A stretch of 8,613 nt of DNA from Burkholderiales bacterium (lineage in GTDB: Bacteria; Pseudomonadota; Gammaproteobacteria; Burkholderiales; Casimicrobiaceae), in assembly GCA_025354075.1 (NCBI GenBank), contig JANXNO010000329.1:1-8613 (forward strand). The letters are read 5' to 3'. A program made the position numbers and the translations under genes. Positions 1 through 5,470 of the stretch are shown here, piece after piece; position 1 is the first letter of the stretch; every line of letters starts with the position of its first letter. The notes under the pieces were generated by a model that was not told where the DNA came from, ran no database searches, and was given only the letters and a program-made list of their open reading frames with translations.

Positions 1-26
1 AACGATGACACGGACTCGCAGCCAAG

Positions 27-50
27 GTCGCGGCAGAGCCGCTCCTACAA
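27..50 (-). repeat. REP-like palindrome (GTAGGAGCGG type) at the 3' end of the kinase gene
   Basis: On the minus strand, 50 down to 27 reads TTGTAGGAGCGGCTCTGCCG followed by CGAC. It contains a perfect 5-bp stem, GCGGC (42-38) and GCCGC (34-30), with loop TCT. The GTAGGAGCGG head is typical of REP elements of Pseudomonas and Xanthomonadaceae. A related copy lies at 1909-1932, matching at 19 of 24 positions by hand alignment. The repeat overlaps the end of the histidine kinase gene: its TTG is the last Leu codon and its TAG the stop. It could act as an mRNA-stabilising or weakly terminating hairpin; no T-tract follows. Confidence 0.6.
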
Positions 51-1205
51 ATCCATCGCCAACGGCACAATGATGCAAATTCGCGTGCCTTCTTGCGGCT
101 GTTCAATCGTCAATTTCGCAGCGTCGCCATACAACGCTTTCAGCCGCGCCCGCACGTTCGTCAGTCCACTGCCGCTGCCTGCCGTGTCGGTGGCCACGCC
201 AAAACCCAGACCGGTATCTTCCACGCGAATTTGCAACACACCGTCGCGAATGGCCGCCGCAACTGCAATGCGTCCGCCTTCAATCTTTGGCTCCAGTCCA
301 TGCTTGATCGCGTTCTCGACCAAAGGTTGCAGCAGCATCGGTGACAACGGCAACGCGCGCACCTCGGCGCTGGCGTCGATGTTGAATGCGAGCCTTGCGC
401 CCATCCGCAAACGCAGAATTTCGAGGTAGTCCGCGATGATCGCCAGTTCGTCGCCAACCGTTGCGTTGTCGCGACGCGACGCGTCGAGCGTGTGCCGCAA
501 GTAGCCGATCAGCCGCTCAGTCATGTGCCTGGCCGTGGCCGGTTCGCGGTCAATCAAGCTCACCACGTTCGACAGGGTGTTGTAGAGAAAATGCGGCTCG
601 ACTTGGGCGCGCAATGTTTTCAATTCAGCAGTGGCACGCTCCTTGTCGGAACGGGCGGCGGCCACTTCGAGTTCGGCCCGCTCGCGGCGTGCCACTTCGC
701 GCAGGCGACTCGCCTCGGTCGCCTCCCACAGGATCCAGCCAATGGCCACCGCAACGCACGCGGCAAACACAAATTCGCGCCAGCCTTCGCTGAAACTGAA
801 AAAGCGTGCGCCGCCGCTCAAAATCGTCAGCGCCGCCATAAAGCCAATGTAGATGCCGATGACTGGCAGCACCAGACTGAGCATCAGCGGATGCATGAGC
901 CAGGGTGCCCATGATGCCTTGCGCCGCGAGGTGCGGATAACCAGGGTGTACATAAAGTGCTGGACGTAACCAATAGCCAGCGTGAAAACGGCGATCTCCT
1001 GAATGCGACGCCAGCTCAGCCGTCCGCCAAACGCCGCGATGGTCAGCGCAATCAGCGCCACAATCACTCCGCACATGATGGCGGTGAGCACGAGGCTCCG
1101 CAACTGCGTCGGCTTCCAGCGCCGGAAAAACGGAATCACCTGCAACGGGTGATAGTCCGTCCCGGGCCGCAGTCGGGCCTCGATCCTGGCAGTCATACGT
1201 GGCAT
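45..1205 (-). CDS. LytS/YehU-type sensor histidine kinase (His_kinase family PF06580), 386 aa
   Basis: This is an inner-membrane sensor kinase of the LytS/YehU/AlgZ group, expected to autophosphorylate and pass phosphate to a LytTR-type response regulator. Four hydrophobic segments are visible at about residues 37-60, 70-90, 104-130 and 145-160. A charged, coiled-coil-like stretch follows at about 163-200. The H-box is QVEPHFLYNTLSNV with phospho-acceptor H205, the N-box is LQPLVENAIKHG with N298, and the ATP-lid glycine motifs are DTGLGF (330-335) and GSGSGLTNVRARL (about 342-354). All catalytic boxes are intact and the length is normal. There is no recognisable ligand-binding domain, so the signal is unknown. 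M1 or M4 could start; neither has a clear Shine-Dalgarno. The gene begins 25 nt after the stop of the DUF6622-like gene, suggesting co-transcription. Its last Leu codon and stop lie inside a REP-like repeat. A partner regulator gene would be expected beyond the left edge. Confidence 0.93.
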   Translation of the reverse strand: MPRMTARIEARLRPGTDYHPLQVIPFFRRWKPTQLRSLVLTAIMCGVIVALIALTIAAFGGRLSWRRIQEIAVFTLAIGYVQHFMYTLVIRTSRRKASWAPWLMHPLMLSLVLPVIGIYIGFMAALTILSGGARFFSFSEGWREFVFAACVAVAIGWILWEATEASRLREVARRERAELEVAAARSDKERATAELKTLRAQVEPHFLYNTLSNVVSLIDREPATARHMTERLIGYLRHTLDASRRDNATVGDELAIIADYLEILRLRMGARLAFNIDASAEVRALPLSPMLLQPLVENAIKHGLEPKIEGGRIAVAAAIRDGVLQIRVEDTGLGFGVATDTAGSGSGLTNVRARLKALYGDAAKLTIEQPQEGTRICIIVPLAMDL

Positions 1206-1230
1206 CAGTGGCTTTTCAACGCGTTGATGC

Positions 1231-1740
1231 TCAGGCGGTCACGGCGTTGGTGGCGGCGCGATTCATGCGAAACAGTGTAGCCGCGCGGCCTGCAAACACC
1301 CCAGACAGCGCGCCGAGCACGATGGCGGGCCCCACCTTCCACGTGAGCTCACTGCGTAATGCCGGGTGGATAGCGAGCACCACGTTGACGACGTAGTTGA
1401 ACAAAAATATGGCAAGCATCAGCAGCATCGGGACCACGCTGCCGGGCAGATTCAAGCGGTCAGCACTCGCGTCATATCGAGCACCCGCCGTCGGTTGCCA
1501 GACAAAATACGTGAAGGCAGCGGTGGCCAGCAGCGTCAACGCCCACGCCAAAAATCCAGTCGGGCCGCGACCCGCTGCCATTAACCCAACGAACAAAAAG
1601 ACCACCGGCGCGATCAGCACCGAATAGCGTGTGACCACGCGAGGCCGCATTTGTTTGACGCCAAGCACGACCAGTGCGACCAGAATGGCCCACACCCAGA
1701 ACGGTGTGCCTTTAAGCACCTGACTAATGAATTCACCCAT
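1231..1740 (-). CDS. Five-helix inner-membrane protein, DUF6622-like, 169 aa
   Basis: I recognise this as resembling the uncharacterised proteobacterial membrane family DUF6622; no function is known to me. Hydrophobic segments lie at about residues 13-29, 40-56, 62-82, 100-123 and 136-155, so most of the protein is membrane-embedded. A short soluble loop (about 83-99, QPTAGARYDASADRLNL) sits between segments 3 and 4, and the C-terminus is short and basic. The frame is open upstream to 1932, but the start MGEFISQVLKG at 1740 is preferred. It has an AGGGGA ribosome binding site about 6 nt upstream, and the extension before it is polar, His/Arg-rich and overlaps REP-like repeats. The gene lies between ppa and the histidine kinase, 25 nt before the kinase, so it may be co-transcribed with the kinase. 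A role as accessory or sensory partner is inference only. Confidence 0.8.
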   Translation of the reverse strand: MGEFISQVLKGTPFWVWAILVALVVLGVKQMRPRVVTRYSVLIAPVVFLFVGLMAAGRGPTGFLAWALTLLATAAFTYFVWQPTAGARYDASADRLNLPGSVVPMLLMLAIFLFNYVVNVVLAIHPALRSELTWKVGPAIVLGALSGVFAGRAATLFRMNRAATNAVTA

Positions 1741-1744
1741 GATG

Positions 1745-1750
1745 TTTCCC
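1745..1750 (-). promoter_or_regulatory. Shine-Dalgarno (AGGGGA) that decides the DUF6622-like start
   Basis: On the minus strand the sequence before the ATG at 1740 reads ACAGGGGAAACATC. The purine-rich AGGGGA sits at a good distance and supports this start over the longer open frame. Confidence 0.6.
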
Positions 1751-1865
1751 CTGTTGTGGAGTTGCGATGGATGAATGTTTGCGCAGATCGCGCGGTGCGT
1801 CAGCGACGTGCGACGATTGGGGCGCGGGTAGCGCGAACGGTTCGATTGCGGAGCGAACGACCGCC

Positions 1866-1931
1866 TGTGGCAGGAGTTCCACCGAGATTTCACGTTCGCG
1901 GACGTGTTGTCCCGGTGGAACCGCTCCCACA
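1866..1931. repeat. Inverted pair of REP-like units forming a long imperfect hairpin
   Basis: The plus-strand unit at 1866-1894 and the minus-strand unit at 1931-1903 share TGTGG, TTCCACCG, GA and CACG at the same offsets, 22 of 29 positions by hand count. They are separated by TTCGCGGA (1895-1902). Facing each other, they make a stem of up to 29 positions with blocks of 5, 8 and 4 consecutive base pairs around an 8-nt loop. The minus-strand unit carries the GTGGGAGCGG head that matches the copy at 27-50. Head-to-head REP pairs (BIME or REPIN type) are a known arrangement of such repeats. Confidence 0.6.
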
Positions 1932-1943
1932 AAACCGGGCTAT

Positions 1944-2477
1944 TTACTTCTTGGCGTTAAACCGCTCGATCGCCGCCATGATCTCAGCGCGCGCATCGGC
2001 AGCCTCGGTCCAGCCCAGCACTTTCACGAACTTGCCTGGCTCCAGATCTTTGTAGTGTTCGAAAAAGTGGGTGATGCGATCCACTTCAATCGGCGGCAAA
2101 TCGCGTGGGCTTTGCACGTTGCGATAAATGCTGGTGAGCTTGTCGACCGGCACCGCGAGGATCTTCTCATCGTTGCCCGCTTCGTCCTGCATTTTCAGCA
2201 TGCCAATCGGGCGGCAGCGCACCACCACGCCAGGCATCAACGGCACCGGCGAGAGCACCAGCACGTCAGCCGGGTCACCGTCCCCGGACAGCGTGCAGGG
2301 GATATAGCCGTAATTGCATGGGTAGTGCATGGCAGTCGACATGAACCGGTCCACAAAAATCGCGCCGGAAGCCTTGTCGACCTCGTACTTGATCGGCTCG
2401 CCGTTCATCGGGATTTCGATGACGACATTCAAGTCATTCGGGACGTCGCGGCCTGAGGAAAGTTTGTCGAATGCCAT
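1944..2477 (-). CDS. ppa: Inorganic pyrophosphatase, family I, 177 aa
   Basis: This soluble cytoplasmic enzyme hydrolyses pyrophosphate to two phosphates and so pulls biosynthetic reactions forward; bacterial members are Mg-dependent hexamers. The signature DGDPADV lies at 66-72. With an offset of +1 from the E. coli enzyme, the known active-site residues are all present: E21, K30, E32, R44, Y56, D66, D68, D71, D98, D103, K105, Y142 and K143. The length (177 aa) is normal for the family. The ATG at 2477 is preceded only by a weak purine run (AAAGA), but the N-terminus [20 protein letters not shown] aligns from its first residues with family members. The gene is transcribed away from pcnB. A REP-like hairpin follows its stop. 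Nothing looks degraded. Confidence 0.97.
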   Translation of the reverse strand: MAFDKLSSGRDVPNDLNVVIEIPMNGEPIKYEVDKASGAIFVDRFMSTAMHYPCNYGYIPCTLSGDGDPADVLVLSPVPLMPGVVVRCRPIGMLKMQDEAGNDEKILAVPVDKLTSIYRNVQSPRDLPPIEVDRITHFFEHYKDLEPGKFVKVLGWTEAADARAEIMAAIERFNAKK

Positions 2478-2781
2478 GGATCTTTAAGCTCGGTTGGAGT
2501 GAGGGGGACGCCCTATTTTAGTCTGGTGAATTTGACCCGAACCTGACCGCTGTGCGTGCCGCGTCGAAGCCTTGCAAAACGACGCGAACCCGCAGGTGGC
2601 CTCGCGTCGCTATACTCGCGCAATATTTCAACCATCTGCCCCACGGGGTCATTTCAGTGCGTCAGTCGCTGCCACATAATCTGGCGACACCGCACCGCAA
2701 TGACGACGCTGCGGGGCGACACTCGCGACGCGCCGTGCTCCATTCAGCGCAAGTGATGTGTATTGCACAGGCATTCAGCAC
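2478..2781. promoter_or_regulatory. Divergent intergenic region between ppa and pcnB
   Basis: No gene is seen here; it should carry promoters for both directions. Toward ppa there is a good -10 candidate, TAAAAT, on the minus strand at 2520-2515, about 38 nt before the ATG, but no convincing -35. Toward pcnB, TATACT at 2611-2616 and CATAAT at 2675-2680 are -10-like, each without a good -35. The assignment rests on the divergent layout more than on the motifs. Confidence 0.45.
2515..2520 (-). promoter_or_regulatory. Candidate -10 element (TAAAAT) of the ppa promoter
   Basis: The minus strand reads GACTAAAATAGGGC. TAAAAT matches the sigma-70 -10 consensus at 5 of 6 positions and would give a short leader of about 30 nt before ppa. 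The -35 region is poor, so this is tentative. Confidence 0.3.
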
Positions 2782-4212
2782 ATGATTAAAGCGTTATTCG
2801 AGCGCGTCCTCACCCGCAAATCTGGCGTCCGCCGCGAAGCCTCGGGAGCCAAGCTCGGCATACGGCCTGAGCACATGAGCAAAAACGCGGTTTACGTCTG
2901 CGACCGGTTGCAGCGCGCCGGATTTGAGGCGTACATCGTAGGTGGCGCCGTGCGTGACGCCCTGCTGGGCGTCGAGCCTAAAGATTTTGACGTTGCCACC
3001 AATGCCAGCCCGGAGGACGTGAAGCACGAGTTTCGCCGCGCCTTCATCATCGGTCGTCGCTTTCGCCTGGTGCATGTGATGTTCGGCGACGAGACGATTG
3101 AAGTCTCGACCTTTCGCAGCAACACCGTTAAGGCCGTTGAGGGCGGAAAAGCCGGCGGTGAAGTGGAGTCGGATGCAACGGGCCGAATCACCTCCGACAA
3201 CGTGTACGGCACCCAGGCGGAGGACGCCGCTCGGCGCGATTTCACGATCAACGCCCTGTATTACGACCCAACACACGACATCGTCGTCGACTATCTTGAC
3301 GGACTGAAAGACGTTGAAAAACGTACTTTGCGGGTCATCGGCAAAGCAGAGACGCGGTACCGCGAAGATCCGGTGCGCATGCTGAGGGCCATTCGTCTGG
3401 CAGTGAAACTGGGCTGCACCATCGCACCAACCACGGCGAAACCGATCAACGAGCACGCTGCACTCATAAAAAATGTGCCACCTGCCCGGTTGTTCGATGA
3501 AGTGCAAAAACTGCTGCTCTCCGGCCACGCCAACGCAACGCTGGCGGCACTGCGCAAACACGGATTGGCAGAAGGTCTGCTGCCGCTGCTTGACCTGATT
3601 TACCAGCAACCCGGCGGCCAAAAATTCATCGAACTGGCGCTCGACAACACAGACCGTCGCGTCCGAGAAAACAAGCCGGTGTCGCCAGCGTTCTTGTTCG
3701 CCAGCCTGTTGTGGCATGAGGTGGTGAAGCGTTGGGCCGAGATCGAAGCGGCCGGCGAAAACCGTATTCCCGCGTTGATGCAGGCGATGGAAGAAGTCAT
3801 CGACGGGCAGCGCGAAACCATCACGCTGCCGCAGCGCTTTGCAGGCGTCACCCGAGAAATCTGGATGATGCAGCCACGCTTTGAGCAGCGCACCAGCAAG
3901 GCAGCGCTGCGAATGGTTGAACAGGCGCGTTTTCGCGCTGCGTATGACTTTTTGTTGCTGCGCGCGGCCGCTGGCGAAATCGAGCAGGAGCTCGCCGACT
4001 GGTGGACCAACTTCATCGAATCCGACCCCAATATCCGGCAAGAGCTGATCAATCAGCGGCAGCGCGCGCAGGCCCGGCATGCAAGCCCCGGTGCGGGCGC
4101 TACGGATGGGCCAGGACGTCGTCGCCGTTCGCGCGGTGGCCGTGGTCGCACCTCACGTGAGGGGGGCGACGGAAACAGCGGCGAATCGCACGATACGTCC
4201 GCATCGGGTTAA
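2782..4212 (+). CDS. pcnB: Poly(A) polymerase I (PcnB), about 476 aa
   Basis: This class II nucleotidyltransferase adds 3' poly(A) tails to RNA, marking it for decay, and controls ColE1-type antisense RNAs in E. coli. Numbered from the 2782 ATG, the glycine motif IVGGAVRDALLG is at about 52-63. The catalytic DxD in KDFDVATN gives D68 and D70. The next motifs are RRFRLVHVMFG, RRDFTINALYY, TRYREDPVRMLRAIRLAVKLG and PPARLFDEVQKLL. The PcnB-type C-terminal part (KPVSPAFLFASLLWHEVV, then RFRAAYDFLLLRA) separates it from CCA-adding enzymes. It ends in a basic tail, RRRRSRGGRGRTSREGG. The in-frame ATG at 2758 would add MYCTGIQH; 2782 (MIKALFERVL) is preferred because related proteins commonly begin in this style. 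Both ribosome binding sites are weak. The gene heads a rightward cluster, with folK starting 9 nt after its stop. Confidence 0.95.
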   Translation: MIKALFERVLTRKSGVRREASGAKLGIRPEHMSKNAVYVCDRLQRAGFEAYIVGGAVRDALLGVEPKDFDVATNASPEDVKHEFRRAFIIGRRFRLVHVMFGDETIEVSTFRSNTVKAVEGGKAGGEVESDATGRITSDNVYGTQAEDAARRDFTINALYYDPTHDIVVDYLDGLKDVEKRTLRVIGKAETRYREDPVRMLRAIRLAVKLGCTIAPTTAKPINEHAALIKNVPPARLFDEVQKLLLSGHANATLAALRKHGLAEGLLPLLDLIYQQPGGQKFIELALDNTDRRVRENKPVSPAFLFASLLWHEVVKRWAEIEAAGENRIPALMQAMEEVIDGQRETITLPQRFAGVTREIWMMQPRFEQRTSKAALRMVEQARFRAAYDFLLLRAAAGEIEQELADWWTNFIESDPNIRQELINQRQRAQARHASPGAGATDGPGRRRRSRGGRGRTSREGGDGNSGESHDTSASG

Positions 4213-4221
4213 AAGCGCTTG

Positions 4222-4740
4222 ATGCCAGCGTCACACGCCAGCCTAGCCTATCTGGCGCTGGGTAGTAATCTCGGCGACCGCGTCGCTCACCTCGTTGCGG
4301 CACGTGAAGCCATCGGCTCAATGCCCGATTGCACGCTGTTGCGGGCGTCGTCGCTCTATGAGACAGCCGCGTGGGGCGCGGTCGAACTTCAACCTGATTA
4401 TCTGAACGCCGTTGTCGCCGTTGAAACGATGATGTCGCCTGAGGCGCTGTGGTCGCACCTGGCGCGCATTGAGCTCGCGCATGGCCGCGTCAGAGGGCCC
4501 GACCAGAACTCGGCTCGCACGCTAGATATCGATATGCTGCTATTTGATGACATGGTGCTGAACACAACGTCGCTTGTGTTACCTCACCCGCGCATGCAAC
4601 TGCGAAAATTTGTGCTGGTACCGTTGCTGGAGATCGCGCCCGCCGTCAGCATCCCTGCCGTGGGTTTGGCAGCGGATGCGCTCACGCGTCTGGTCGACGT
4701 CACCCCCCGAAAATTGCCCAACAGTCCCACATGGAAATAA
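4222..4740 (+). CDS. folK: 2-amino-4-hydroxy-6-hydroxymethyldihydropteridine diphosphokinase (HPPK), 172 aa
   Basis: This cytoplasmic folate-pathway enzyme transfers pyrophosphate from ATP to 6-hydroxymethyl-7,8-dihydropterin, before dihydropteroate synthase. Visible motifs are AYLALGSNLGDR (9-20), SSLYETAAWG (43-52), QPDYLNAVVAVET (57-69), GRVRGPDQNSARTLDIDMLL (88-107) and LPHPRMQLRKFVLVPLLEIAP (120-140). The metal-binding aspartates are D102 and D104, matching E. coli D95 and D97. The stretch just before RTLDID is QNSA, where E. coli has RWGP, so the aromatic loop residue W89 is replaced by Asn. Length is normal for the family. The ATG at 4222 is preceded immediately by an in-frame TTG; the ATG is the simpler start. 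It sits between pcnB (9-nt gap) and the deoxynucleoside kinase (10-nt overlap), so translational coupling is likely. Confidence 0.95.
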   Translation: MPASHASLAYLALGSNLGDRVAHLVAAREAIGSMPDCTLLRASSLYETAAWGAVELQPDYLNAVVAVETMMSPEALWSHLARIELAHGRVRGPDQNSARTLDIDMLLFDDMVLNTTSLVLPHPRMQLRKFVLVPLLEIAPAVSIPAVGLAADALTRLVDVTPRKLPNSPTWK

Positions 4741-5378
4741 GCGAGCTTCGCTACGTTGTTGTTGACGGCCCCATTGGTGTGGGAAAGACGAGCCTCGCCC
4801 GCAAACTGGCAAACCGCCTGGGTGCTGACCTGCTGCTGGAGGCGCCGGCAGACAATCCATTTTTGGAGCGCTTCTACGCTGATCCGGCGCGCCATGCCCT
4901 TGCCACGCAACTCAATTTTTTGTTTCAACGCGCCGATCAAATCAAGCACGTGGCTCAGTTAAATCTGTTTTCGCGGGGTGTGGTGGCCGATTTTTTGCTG
5001 GAGAAAGACCCGCTGTTCGCAGCCCTTAATCTGAGCGAGGATGAGCTGGGCCTGTACAGGAAAATTTACGGTTTTCTGCAACCACAGTCGCCGCGCCCTG
5101 ATCTGGTGATTGCGTTGCAGGCGTCTGTCGACACACTCGTCGATCGCGTACACCGGCGAGGCATTCGCTACGAGCAACGGATTGCCCCTGACTATCTGGC
5201 TCGACTGTCCGACGCGTACGCGCATTTTTTTCATGGCTTTGATACCGCGCCGGTCTTGTTTGTAAACACGGAAGGGCTAAATTTTGTGGATCAGCCGACT
5301 CACTTCGATTTGTTGCTTGAGCGCATCGCACAAATGCGTGGATCACGAGAATTTTTCAACGTAGCGCATGATCGTTAG
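4731..5378 (+). CDS. Deoxynucleoside kinase, dNK (deoxyadenosine/deoxyguanosine kinase-like) family, 215 aa
   Basis: This is a cytoplasmic salvage kinase that should phosphorylate a deoxynucleoside with ATP. The P-loop GPIGVGKTS lies at 13-21. LLLEAPADNPFLERFYADP (34-52) is the dNK substrate-site segment, with the Glu that usually contacts the sugar 5'-OH at about 37. QLNFLFQRADQIKH follows. FSRGVVADFLLEKDPLFAALNL (80-101) takes the place of the DRS-type motif. The LID-like arginine region is RVHRRGIRYEQRI (139-151), followed by YLARLSDAYAHFF. Length and order match bacterial dNK proteins. Substrate preference (dA/dG versus dC) cannot be settled by reading. The ATG at 4731 lies inside the folK end, overlapping by 10 nt. 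folK-dNK adjacency is common in beta- and gammaproteobacteria, where panB and panC often follow; they do not follow here. Confidence 0.92.
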   Translation: MEISELRYVVVDGPIGVGKTSLARKLANRLGADLLLEAPADNPFLERFYADPARHALATQLNFLFQRADQIKHVAQLNLFSRGVVADFLLEKDPLFAALNLSEDELGLYRKIYGFLQPQSPRPDLVIALQASVDTLVDRVHRRGIRYEQRIAPDYLARLSDAYAHFFHGFDTAPVLFVNTEGLNFVDQPTHFDLLLERIAQMRGSREFFNVAHDR

Positions 5379-5470
5379 GTGCGCTTATTGCGTGGCTCCA
5401 CATGAGATTGTTGGTTACACTCGACGTACGAAAAAATACGGAGTGGTATCGTGACTGTGGGGAGTTTGGA
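5379..5470 (+). promoter_or_regulatory. Leader region of the fimV-like gene with a possible weak promoter
   Basis: This gap has no terminator-like hairpin, so fimV may be read from the upstream cluster. TACACT (5416-5421) resembles a -10 box, but no correctly spaced -35 was found, so a separate promoter is only possible. An in-frame ATG at 5402 lies here and is thought not to be used. Confidence 0.25.
5459..5464 (+). promoter_or_regulatory. Shine-Dalgarno (GGGGAG) supporting a TTG start of fimV
   Basis: GGGGAG ends 6 nt before TTG at 5471, ideal spacing. The product then begins with a standard signal peptide. No comparable site precedes the ATG at 5402. Confidence 0.6.

Larger units (their letters stand above)
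1741..1943. other. Structured 203-bp spacer between ppa and the DUF6622-like gene
   Basis: I see no credible gene here. The spacer is rich in dyad symmetry: GCGC-GGGTA-GCGC at 1822-1834, CGAAC-G-GTTCG at 1834-1844, and a long imperfect hairpin at 1866-1931 made of two inverted REP-like copies. The long hairpin starts about 12 nt past the ppa stop on the transcribed strand. It could limit read-through from ppa or protect the ppa mRNA 3' end. No clear sigma-70 promoter for the downstream gene was identified. Confidence 0.55.

Noticed and set aside
625..1074. Alternative minus-strand frame of 149 codons within the kinase gene
   Set aside because: It is out of frame with the histidine kinase, whose membrane helices and H-box are encoded continuously through this region.
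1741..1932. N-terminal extension of the DUF6622-like gene to 1932
   Set aside because: The extension is Arg/His/Ser-rich, overlaps the REP-like repeats and lacks hydrophobic character. A clear ribosome binding site precedes the ATG at 1740.
1767..2456. 229-codon plus-strand frame opposite ppa
   Set aside because: It is a shadow of ppa, whose active-site residues are all intact on the minus strand; the predicted product is His/Arg-rich and resembles nothing.
2552..2785. Small plus-strand frames in the ppa-pcnB intergenic region
   Set aside because: They are Arg/His-rich, run into the pcnB start and have no ribosome binding site; the region is better explained as promoter DNA.
2794..4080. A 428-codon open frame on the minus strand opposite pcnB
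   Set aside because: It mirrors the codon bias of pcnB in high-GC DNA. The translation is rich in Cys, His and Gln with no recognisable domain, while pcnB on the plus strand has all its catalytic motifs.
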